Assembly (NCBI RefSeq): GCF_902859745.1
Contig: NZ_CADIJW010000058.1
Span: 1 to 32,729, forward strand
DNA: 32,729 nt
Direction of reading: 5' to 3'
Origin: Achromobacter dolens
GTDB lineage: Bacteria > Pseudomonadota > Gammaproteobacteria > Burkholderiales > Burkholderiaceae_B
Positions 17,527-24,051 of the stretch are shown here, one piece after another. The notes below the pieces were generated by a model. It saw only the letters and a list, made by a program, of their open reading frames with translations. It ran no database searches and was not told where the DNA came from. A program made the position numbers and the translations under genes. Every line of letters starts with the position of its first letter. The stretch's first letter is position 1.

Positions 17527-18915
17527 CTACGAGGCCGCCAGCGCCTGCCGCGAGCGCCGCGCCAGGCGTTCGAGCAGGGCGCTGGCCAGGCTTCCCGCCA
17601 GCGCGAACCCGACCGCCACCCACAAGGCCCAGGTGGCGCCGGCGCGGGCGTTGAACACAAAGCACGCCGCCACGAAGGCCGCGCCCATCGTCTGGCCCAG
17701 CAGCCGCGCCAGGCCGGACAGGCCGCTGGCCACGCTGGCGCGGTGCGCCGGCACGCTGAACATGATGAAGCGCTGGTTGGGCGACAGGAACAACCCGAAC
17801 CCCGTGCCGCACAACGCCATCGGCAGCATCACCGCCCACATCGGCGCGCCGGCCGGCAGCGCGCTCACCGCTAGCAGGCCGGCGGCCAGCAGCGCCAGGC
17901 CGACCATGCCCAGCAGGCTGGCGGACATCCGGTCCGACCACTTGCCCGAGAACGGCGCCAGGCAGGCCCCCATCACCGGCCAGGGCGCGATCAGCATCCC
18001 GACCTCGGCGATGTCGCGCCCCAGCGTCTGGTTCAGCAGGAACGGCAGCGCCACCATGGCCGCGCCCTGCGCCGCGAAAGCCAGCACGCACACCAGCACC
18101 GCCAGCGAGAAGGGCGCCAGGCGCAGCAGGTCCAGCGGCACGATGGCGTGCGCGCTCAGGCGTTCGCGGCGCCACAGCAACGCCCAGCTCAGCGCCGCGA
18201 GCACCCAGATCAGGGCGGTGTTCCCGTCGGGCTGCGCCACGCGTTCCAGGCCCTGCACCGCGAGCCCGAACGCCAGCGCACACAACACGGCCGCGCCGGC
18301 ATCGAGCGCCTTGCCGTCGCCAGGCAACCTGGGCAGGTGCCGCCCGGCCAGCGCCAGCGCCACCAGGCAGAAGGGCACGTTCACATAGAACAGCCAGTGC
18401 CAGCTCAGCACCGTCAGCATCGCCGACGCCAGCACCGGCCCGCCCGCCAGTGAGGCGGCCGCGATCATGGCGTTCAGGCCCATGCCCCGGCCCAGTTCCT
18501 CCTTGCGGTAGATGGCGCTCACCAGCGCCATGTTGCAGCCCATCAGCGCCGCGGCGGCCAGGCCCTGCGCGGCCCGGGCCGCCTCCAGCGACCACAGCGA
18601 CTGCGCCGCGCCGCACCAGACGGAGGCGGCCAGGAACAGCCACAGCGCCGGCAGGAACACCCGCCGGTGGCCGAGCTTTCCGGCCAGGGCGGCCAGCGGC
18701 AGCATCGTCGCCACCATGACGAGCTGATAGATCGTGACCACGCCGATCACGTCGGCGGCGCCAACGCCGAGCTGCGCGGCCATCGACGGCAGCGCCGTGT
18801 TCGTCATGGAGGTATCGAGCGTCGCCATCGAGATCGACAGGGACACGGCCAGCATCGCGTAGCGGCGCGCGGCGGGTGCCAGGGGAGCGGGGAGAGAAGC
18901 AGCAGGCGCGAACAT
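17527..18915 (-). CDS. MFS drug-efflux transporter, DHA2 (14-TM) type
   Basis: A 462-residue major-facilitator protein with about 14 hydrophobic segments. TM1 carries SISMATLDTSMTNTALPSMA, the DHA2-type motif D1 (LDxTxxNxALP). Motif A follows TM2 as ALAGKLGHRRVF, and the motif-C-like region is in TM5 (GGPVLASAMLTVLSWHWLFYVNVP). Late segments include GTGFGLFLSPNQRFIMFSVP. Relatives export toxic organic compounds or dyes by proton antiport. Start ATG 18915 is chosen by the normal N-terminal length; no strong ribosome-binding site is seen. It is divergent from a LysR gene, which is the likely regulator. Confidence 0.92.
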   Translation of the reverse strand: MFAPAASLPAPLAPAARRYAMLAVSLSISMATLDTSMTNTALPSMAAQLGVGAADVIGVVTIYQLVMVATMLPLAALAGKLGHRRVFLPALWLFLAASVWCGAAQSLWSLEAARAAQGLAAAALMGCNMALVSAIYRKEELGRGMGLNAMIAAASLAGGPVLASAMLTVLSWHWLFYVNVPFCLVALALAGRHLPRLPGDGKALDAGAAVLCALAFGLAVQGLERVAQPDGNTALIWVLAALSWALLWRRERLSAHAIVPLDLLRLAPFSLAVLVCVLAFAAQGAAMVALPFLLNQTLGRDIAEVGMLIAPWPVMGACLAPFSGKWSDRMSASLLGMVGLALLAAGLLAVSALPAGAPMWAVMLPMALCGTGFGLFLSPNQRFIMFSVPAHRASVASGLSGLARLLGQTMGAAFVAACFVFNARAGATWALWVAVGFALAGSLASALLERLARRSRQALAAS

Positions 18916-19062
18916 TGCGGTATACGGGGGCAGAGAAACGGCTCCCAGTATGAAAGCCGCGATCCTTGCGGTGAATAGCGAAATCCGTAAACCAGCCTTG
19001 CAGATATGAAATACTGGAGCCGCATGGCATCCCGGCGGCAAGGGCCGCGAAGCGAGGGCAGG
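18916..19062. promoter_or_regulatory. Divergent promoter region of the MFS/LysR pair
   Basis: The region is AT-richer than the flanking genes. CCAGTAT (18945-18951) and ATACTGG (19010-19016) are inverted copies 58 bases apart, and TATGAAA occurs next to both. They could be two half-sites for the LysR protein flanking both promoters. In-frame ATGs at 19006 and 19024 fall here and would lengthen the LysR protein if used. Confidence 0.35.
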
Positions 19063-19965
19063 GTGAACCGATCGGAAGGCATGGCGTTGCTGGTGGCGGC
19101 CGTGGACCAGGGCAGTCTCAGCGGCGCGTCGCGCGTCAGCGGGGTGTCTTTGGCCTCGGTCAGCCGCCACATCAGCGCGTTGGAGGAGCGCATTGGCACC
19201 CGGCTGCTGGTGCGTTCGACCCGGGCGCTGCGTTTGACCGAGGCTGGTCAGCGCTATTACGCCGAGGCCAAGCGCCTGCTGGCGGACATGGACGAACTGG
19301 AGAGCAGTATGCGGATCGATGCCGCCGAGCCCTCTGGCCGGCTACGCGTCACGGCGCCGACGCTCTACGGCCGCGTGCATCTGCAGCCGCTGCTGGCCAA
19401 GTTCCTGGTGCTGCATCCCAAGGTCACGCTCGACCTGCACCTGCTGGACCGCCCCGTCAACCTGCTGGAAGAGGGCATCGACCTCGCGGTGCTGGTGGGC
19501 GAGCAGCCCAGCTCCAGCCTCGTCGCGCGGCGCCTGGGATCCATCCGCTGGGTGCTGAGCGCCTCGCCCGATTACCTGGCGCGGCGCGGCACGCCCCGCA
19601 GCCTGCAGGACCTGACCCAACACGACGGCCTGGTGTACAGCCACCTGGCGACCGAGGACATGTGGACGCTGATGGACAAGGGCAAGCCCACCGTCGTGCG
19701 GGTGCCGACCCGCATGCGCTCGAACACCGTGGATGGCGTGGTCACCGCCGCCGCGGCCGGCGCCGGCATCGTCTACGCGCCCGCCTGGGCCATCGCCGAC
19801 CACGTCGCGGCGGGCCGCCTGCAACCCTTGATGGTGGCGTCGGAGACCCCGCCCCGGCCCGTGTTCGCGTTGATGACGCACCAGCGGCTGATGGCCGGCA
19901 AGGTCCGCTCGCTGGTGGAGTTCCTGGTGGAAAAACTGCGGGAAAAATCGCTCAACGAGCTATGA
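19063..19965 (+). CDS. LysR-family regulator, divergent from the MFS exporter
   Basis: A LysR regulator of about 300 residues. The winged helix-turn-helix reads MALLVAAVDQGSLSGASRVS then LASVSRHISALEERIGTRLL, followed by RSTRALRLTEAGQRYY; the effector domain begins at GRLRVTAPTLYGRVHLQPLL. This is the CrgA/AaeR-like branch that often controls divergent exporters or oxidoreductases. I prefer GTG 19063 because it puts the helix-turn-helix seven residues from the start, as is normal; ATG 19024 (GGAG four bases upstream) or ATG 19006 would add a basic N-terminal extension. Target is presumably the adjacent MFS gene; the inducer is unknown. Confidence 0.9.
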   Translation: MNRSEGMALLVAAVDQGSLSGASRVSGVSLASVSRHISALEERIGTRLLVRSTRALRLTEAGQRYYAEAKRLLADMDELESSMRIDAAEPSGRLRVTAPTLYGRVHLQPLLAKFLVLHPKVTLDLHLLDRPVNLLEEGIDLAVLVGEQPSSSLVARRLGSIRWVLSASPDYLARRGTPRSLQDLTQHDGLVYSHLATEDMWTLMDKGKPTVVRVPTRMRSNTVDGVVTAAAAGAGIVYAPAWAIADHVAAGRLQPLMVASETPPRPVFALMTHQRLMAGKVRSLVEFLVEKLREKSLNEL

Positions 19966-20001
19966 CCCGCCAGGGCGTGGCGCGTGCCGGCGGGCCGGCG
20001 T

Positions 20002-20292
20002 TCAGAGGCCGTCCAGCAGCGCCTTGCCGGTCTCGTTCGCCGACTTGCCCTGGTTGACGGCATCGGTCAGCGTCGTCACGAACCACGGCAGCACCAGCTT
20101 GGTATCGGGGTCGGACAGGCCGACGCGCAGGCGTTCCTGGGGGGCGGCGGGGGCGGCGTCGGCGCTGGCGGAGAGAGCGCTTTGCGCCGGGGCCGACGTG
20201 GCGCTGGCGGGCGCGGCCGGCGGTTGGGCCAGGGCGGCGGCGCTGGTCAGCAGCGTGGCGGCAAGCAGGGGAAGGCGGCGAAGGCAGGGCAT
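20002..20292 (-). CDS. Small secreted protein of unknown function
   Basis: A 96-residue protein with a convincing signal peptide (basic start MPCLRRLP, hydrophobic LLAATLLTSAAALA, cut before QPP), then a 30-residue Ala/Ser/Pro linker and a short C-terminal segment ERLRVGLSDPDTKLVLPWFV followed by TTLTDAVNQGKSANETGKALL. The start at 20292 has GGAG upstream. I do not recognise the family. The C-terminal 45 residues look like the conserved part. It converges with the LysR gene and is divergent from the next unknown gene; nothing links it to either. Confidence 0.68.
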   Translation of the reverse strand: MPCLRRLPLLAATLLTSAAALAQPPAAPASATSAPAQSALSASADAAPAAPQERLRVGLSDPDTKLVLPWFVTTLTDAVNQGKSANETGKALLDGL

Positions 20293-20484
20293 GGGGAACA
20301 GGCTCCAAAAGGCGGGGCGGTTCGATCATCAGCGCCCCGCGGACATCGGCGGGCGCCTGGGAAACCGTTGCCGCTATTGTGTGACGGCGCCGGGCGCCTG
20401 GATACCAGGGAGTTGTGATGGTGTGTGAATTTCTGTCCGCGCGCGGCAATCCGGCACAATCCCTGATTCGTGACGGAGAATCCG

Positions 20485-20922
20485 ATGGCTGAAACCGACC
20501 CCGGCGGTCCCGCGCAGGCGGACCTGCTGCCCTATACCCACGACGGCATCCCCGCCCAGGAGACCGGGCTGGCCAATCCCGCGGCGCAGGACGGCCGCCT
20601 GCGGGTGGTGCTGCTGGCGCCCGACCCAGCATCCGCCGCCCCGTTGCGCGATCGGGCCCGCGAGATTGCCAGCGACCTGGCCGCCCGATCGGACGCCGGC
20701 TTGCGTTTCCTCTGGGACGCCGGCCGCACGCCCGACGATCCCGAGCATCCGCCGGCAGCCTTCCTGCAAGGCTTCACGCCCTCCGACCTGGTGGTCGCCA
20801 CGGACGGCAGCTATGTCGTGCACTTCGCGCCGCACGATGCCGCCTGGTTCATGGCGGGGTATTGGCCGGCGCTGCGCTACTCGGCCGGACATCTGCCGGT
20901 GGGCTGGACGTGTGAATCCTGA
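20485..20922 (+). CDS. Conserved-looking hypothetical protein
   Basis: A 145-residue acidic soluble protein starting MAETDPGG, with GGAG six bases before ATG 20485; an in-frame GTG at 20470 is the alternative. It has no signal peptide or membrane segment. A central strand-like segment LRVVLLAPDP and a C-terminal DLVVATDGSYVVHFAPHDA-type stretch suggest a small alpha/beta fold. The end HLPVGWTCES carries a lone cysteine near the C-terminus. I do not recognise the family and the neighbours do not suggest a role. Confidence 0.6.
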   Translation: MAETDPGGPAQADLLPYTHDGIPAQETGLANPAAQDGRLRVVLLAPDPASAAPLRDRAREIASDLAARSDAGLRFLWDAGRTPDDPEHPPAAFLQGFTPSDLVVATDGSYVVHFAPHDAAWFMAGYWPALRYSAGHLPVGWTCES

Positions 20923-20998
20923 CGCGGCGGGGCGCGGATGGAGCCCGGCGGCCGGGCCGATCCGTCCGCATCCTGCGCCACTGCCCCGGGTCGATCTC

Positions 20999-21034
20999 TT
21001 GACAGTAAACCAACCAACTAGTAGATTGGTTGTC
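20999..21034 (+). promoter_or_regulatory. TetR-gene promoter with overlapping operator; predicted leaderless start
   Basis: TTGACA (20999-21004) is a consensus -35, followed after exactly 17 bases by TAGATT (21022-21027) as -10, which places the transcription start at or one base before the ATG at 21035. No ribosome-binding site precedes the ATG. CAACCAA (21011-21017) and TTGGTTG (21026-21032) form an inverted repeat with an 8-base centre covering the spacer and -10. This is a typical autorepression layout. Confidence 0.7.
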
Positions 21035-21622
21035 ATGAACCTGGAACTTTCCCCCCGCGCCCTCGAAATCGTCGACCAGACCCGGCAGTTGCTGGCGAGC
21101 GGCGGCTATCACGGCTTCAGCTATGCCGACATCTCCGAGCGGGTGCGCATCGGCAAGGCCAGCATCCACCACCATTTCCCGACCAAGGCGGACCTGGTGC
21201 TGACCGTGGTCACGCGGCATCGCGAGCAGGCCCGCTCGGGGCTGGCGGCGCTGGACCAGCATGTGACGGATCCGCGGGCGCGCTTGATGGCGTATGCGGA
21301 CTACTGGGCCAAGTGCATCCGCGATGGTTCGATGCCCATGTGCATCTGCGCCATGCTGGCAGCCGAATTGCCGATGATCCCGCAGGCGGTGGCGGACGAG
21401 GTGCGCGCCTATTTCGGCGAGCTGACCGCGTGGATCGGGTCGGTGCTGGGCGCGGGTGTCGCCACGGGGCAGTTCCAGTTGCGCAACGGTGTTCTGGTCG
21501 AGGCGCAGGCCTTCATGTCCACGATCCACGGCGCGATGCTGACGGCCCGGGCGCTGGGCGCGCCCGAGGCATTCACGGCGATCTCGCACGCGGCCATCAG
21601 GCAGTTGTCGACGCCGGCGTGA
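21035..21622 (+). CDS. TetR/AcrR-family repressor
   Basis: A 195-residue TetR regulator. The DNA-binding domain is clear: ALEIVDQTRQLLASGGYHGF, then YADISERVRIGKASIHHHFP with the recognition helix at about residues 37-48, and TKADLV. The ligand domain contains C94 and a CIC motif at residues 103-105 (SMPMCICAMLAAELP), so thiol-based sensing of electrophiles is possible. Start ATG 21035 fits the family N-terminus; it lies directly at the predicted transcription start. A strong terminator follows the stop. Palindromes in its own promoter and in that of the next gene point to control of both. Confidence 0.92.
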   Translation: MNLELSPRALEIVDQTRQLLASGGYHGFSYADISERVRIGKASIHHHFPTKADLVLTVVTRHREQARSGLAALDQHVTDPRARLMAYADYWAKCIRDGSMPMCICAMLAAELPMIPQAVADEVRAYFGELTAWIGSVLGAGVATGQFQLRNGVLVEAQAFMSTIHGAMLTARALGAPEAFTAISHAAIRQLSTPA

Positions 21623-21633
21623 TGGCCGGCCCG

Positions 21634-21660
21634 CGCGCGCCTTCGGGTGCGCGTTTTTTT
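21634..21660 (+). terminator. Rho-independent terminator of the TetR gene
   Basis: CGCGCGCC (21634-21641) pairs with GGTGCGCG (21646-21653), with one G-T wobble, around a TTCG tetraloop closed by C-G, followed by seven T (21654-21660). This is a textbook intrinsic terminator with the extra-stable UUCG loop. It begins 11 bases after the TetR stop. Confidence 0.92.
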
Positions 21661-21667
21661 GAATGAC

Positions 21668-21696
21668 TTAACCAACCAACTAGTTGGTTGTTTTAT
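21668..21696 (+). promoter_or_regulatory. Operator/promoter of the membrane-protein gene
   Basis: CAACCAACTAGTTGGTTG (21673-21690) is a perfect 18-bp palindrome and shares both arms with the site in front of the TetR gene, but with a 4-base instead of 8-base centre. A candidate promoter places TTAACC (21668-21673) and TTTTAT (21691-21696) exactly 17 bases apart, so the palindrome fills the spacer. Binding by the TetR protein would block this promoter. Confidence 0.75.
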
Positions 21697-21788
21697 GAAT
21701 TTACCGGGCGTCATTGCCCATGTCTGTCCACGTTGTCGGCGCTGTCGCCAATCCCTGGCCGCGCCTGCGCTTTCAAGGAGCCCTGCCC

Positions 21789-22292
21789 ATGCCGCATCCC
21801 ATTTCGCCTCTCGGGGCCGCACACACCCTCATCAGCCTGGTCCCCGCCTTCGCGGGCCTGTACAGCTTCGTCCGCTACCGCGGCATCGACAGCGCGACGC
21901 CGGTCGGCAAGATCTATCTGGGCGGCCTGGTGGTGGCGGTGCTGACGTCGTTCGGCCTGTCCAGCACGGGTGGATTCAACCCCGGGCATGCGCTGGGCAT
22001 CCTGGCGTTGCTGTCGGTCGCGGGGGCGCTGCTGCTGTCGCGCCTGCCGCCCCAATCGGCGGCGCGGGCTCATCTGTCGCAACTGGGGTTCGCGTTCAGC
22101 TTCTTCCTGATGTGGGTGCCGGGGATCGCGGAGACGCTGACCCGGTTGCCGGTGTCGCATCCGTTGGCCGACGGGCCGCAGTCGCCGCTGGTGCGCGGCG
22201 CGCTGGCGACGTGGTTCGCGGTCTTCGTGCTGGGCGCCATCACGCAGCAATGGTGGATCCGTTCGCAGCGTCGCCGCGCGCCGTCCCGCTAG
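21789..22292 (+). CDS. Integral membrane protein, probable target of the TetR repressor
   Basis: A 167-residue protein with about four to five hydrophobic segments: LGAAHTLISLVPAFAGLYSF, IYLGGLVVAVLTSFGLS, ALGILALLSVAGALLLS, GFAFSFFLMWVPGIAETL, and LATWFAVFVLGAITQQWWI, ending in a basic tail. Histidines in the first and third segments (AAHTLI, NPGHAL) could bind a metal or heme but this is speculative. ATG 21789 has AAGGAG eight bases upstream; an ATG 75 bases earlier in frame is less likely. I do not recognise a functional family. The shared palindrome upstream ties its expression to the TetR protein. Confidence 0.82.
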   Translation: MPHPISPLGAAHTLISLVPAFAGLYSFVRYRGIDSATPVGKIYLGGLVVAVLTSFGLSSTGGFNPGHALGILALLSVAGALLLSRLPPQSAARAHLSQLGFAFSFFLMWVPGIAETLTRLPVSHPLADGPQSPLVRGALATWFAVFVLGAITQQWWIRSQRRRAPSR

Positions 22293-22336
22293 CCAGGTGA
22301 TGCCGCGCGCGCCGTCGCGCGGCCAGGGGACTTGCC

Positions 22337-22996
22337 ATGAGCGCCAACGCCATTGACCCGATCGATCCGCCGCGCATCGACGCGGTGCGCGACCCGTACC
22401 GTCTCGAACGCCTGCACGCGCAACTGCGGACCGACCGCGCGATGCGCGCGCGGGCCGCGGCGTTCTCGCGCATCCACGCCGCGCAGACGCAGGCGGTGTC
22501 GGCAACGGCGGCGGTAGCGGCGTCTCAACCAACGCCGCCGGCCGCGCCTGCCGCGACAGCGTCATCCGCGCCGCGCGCCGCGGCCCCGAAAATGGACGCG
22601 CCCGGCATCGCGCTCGAACCCTTGCGCGACCAATACACGGCGCATTGCCTGAAGCTCGCGATCCAGGCGTTCCGTGATGAACAGGCTCGGCTGCAGGCGC
22701 GCACCGTCGCGACCAACCGGGCCGAACGCGATGCCCAGGCGGCGTTGCAGGCGCGCGCCGAGGCCGCCAATGACCTGGGCACGATTCAGGGCCTGCTGCC
22801 GCAACTGCCATATCGCTTCGTGGCGGGGCTGCCGGCGATCCTGCCGTCGCAGATCGTGGCCGCGCCCGGCCCCGCGCCCATCACGGTGGGGCCGGTGGCG
22901 CAGGCCGCGGCCTTGCGCAATGCCATCGACGATGCGCTGGCCGGCGATCCCGCCCAGCGCGCTCGCAACCGCCGCCCGCGCCCGAGCGAGGAATGA
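22337..22996 (+). CDS. Ala/Pro-rich hypothetical protein
   Basis: A 219-residue protein, charged and helical at the start (ERLHAQLRTDRAMRARAAAF), then a 40-residue Ala/Thr/Pro-rich linker, a second helical section with heptad-like Ala/Glu/Arg repeats (about 95-150, possible coiled coil), and a Pro-rich tail. No signal peptide or membrane segment. ATG 22337 has AGGGGA upstream. The opposite strand is also open across much of it, as expected at this GC content, so the call rests on the ribosome-binding site and the ordered helix-linker-helix layout. Function unknown. Confidence 0.5.
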   Translation: MSANAIDPIDPPRIDAVRDPYRLERLHAQLRTDRAMRARAAAFSRIHAAQTQAVSATAAVAASQPTPPAAPAATASSAPRAAAPKMDAPGIALEPLRDQYTAHCLKLAIQAFRDEQARLQARTVATNRAERDAQAALQARAEAANDLGTIQGLLPQLPYRFVAGLPAILPSQIVAAPGPAPITVGPVAQAAALRNAIDDALAGDPAQRARNRRPRPSEE

Positions 22997-23223
22997 TGCG
23001 CGGCCAGCGCAACGCCGGCGGTACGCGCCGAGCGCAGCCGTAACGGGCGCGGCCACCGCCGTCCGCGTCGCTGGCACATGGCGGACACGCACAGGCGCGG
23101 CCGCCAGGGCATGCCGGCCAGCGCGCGCCCCGGCTTCGCATTCAGCGTTCCGTAAATCACCTTTCAAAGTCCCTCCAAACCTAGGGTTAGTTCGCGTATC
23201 CGGCCGTTTTCGGAAGGACTACA

Positions 23224-23262
23224 TTGACTCATTCATTGGAACCAAGTCTCATTTTTTGGAAC
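23224..23262 (+). promoter_or_regulatory. IclR-operon promoter with TTGGAAC direct repeats
   Basis: TTGACT (23224-23229) and TCTCAT (23247-23252) are spaced by 17 bases and give a start near 23259. TTGGAAC occurs at 23236-23242 and again at 23256-23262, exactly 20 bases apart, that is two helical turns on the same face. One copy is in the promoter spacer and the other at the start point, a layout fitting autorepression by the IclR protein. The surrounding 140 bases are notably AT-rich for this genome. Confidence 0.5.
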
Positions 23263-23265
23263 TTT

Positions 23266-24051
23266 ATGGCCTCACTCGAAAACGCAGCCATCATTCTTCG
23301 CCTGATCAACAAGCTCAATCGCAAGGTCACGGTGACGGACCTGGTCGAGCACCTGGGGATGCCGAAAAGCTCGGCATCGCGCCTGTTGGCGCAGATGAAG
23401 GAACTGGGGCTGCTGGACCGTGAGGAGAGCACCCGCGCCTATGGCCCGGGGGTGATGATCCTGGAGCTGTCGCGGATGGTGCGCGAGACCACCTCGTTGT
23501 CCGCGCAGATGCAGGACGCGCTCAAGCGCCTGAGCGCCCAGAGCGGCCACACCGGCTACATCTCGGTGCTCGAGGGCCGCGACGTGATGGTGCTGCACGT
23601 GCAGCAGGGCTCGCATCCACTGCGCGTCACGACCTATCCCGGACACCGTTCGCCCAGTTGGGCCACCTCGACCGGCCGCGTGCTGCTGGCGCGCGACAGC
23701 GACGACAAGGTGGCCAAGCGGCTGGGCAAGCAACTGCCGTTCATTTCCGACGAAGCGCCGCGCACCGTGCCTGACGTGCTGGCGCGTCTGCGCGATGTGC
23801 GCGAGTCCGGCTTCGCCGTGGCGATCAACGAGGCCATCCCGGGGGTGGCCTCGGTCAGTTGCGCCGTGAGCGACCCGGTGTCCATGGAGCGCTTCGCCAT
23901 GTGCCTTTCCTTTCCGGCGGCCCAGGCCGATGCCGCCAGCGTGCAAGCGCTGGCCGCGGACCTGCTGACGGAAGCCAGAAGCCTCGGCCGCATCGTGTGC
24001 GATCCGGCCTGGGGATCCCCCGTTCATGCCCTCCACGAGTCAGCACCATGA
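23266..24051 (+). CDS. IclR-family transcriptional regulator
   Basis: A 261-residue IclR regulator. The N-terminal winged helix-turn-helix reads ENAAIILRLINKLNRKVTVT, DLVEHLGMPKSSASRLLAQM, KELGLLDR; the effector-binding domain follows with SGHTGYISVLEGRDVMVLHV, the SPSWATSTGRVLLA segment near the ligand pocket, and ESGFAVAINEAIPGVASVSC. ATG 23266 starts the domain in the usual place and has TTGGA upstream; an upstream in-frame TTG belongs to the predicted -35 box and is rejected as start. Its stop overlaps the transporter ATG by four bases (24048-24051), so it is translationally coupled to the operon it presumably controls. Confidence 0.93.
   Translation: MASLENAAIILRLINKLNRKVTVTDLVEHLGMPKSSASRLLAQMKELGLLDREESTRAYGPGVMILELSRMVRETTSLSAQMQDALKRLSAQSGHTGYISVLEGRDVMVLHVQQGSHPLRVTTYPGHRSPSWATSTGRVLLARDSDDKVAKRLGKQLPFISDEAPRTVPDVLARLRDVRESGFAVAINEAIPGVASVSCAVSDPVSMERFAMCLSFPAAQADAASVQALAADLLTEARSLGRIVCDPAWGSPVHALHESAP

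Noticed and set aside
15902-19030. 1042-codon open frame on the minus strand
   Set aside because: It is antisense to the Bug and hydrolase genes and out of frame with the MFS gene; no domain is recognisable.
22562-23167. 201-codon minus-strand frame opposite the Ala/Pro-rich gene
   Set aside because: No ribosome-binding site or recognisable pattern; the plus-strand frame has a better start signal and an ordered layout.
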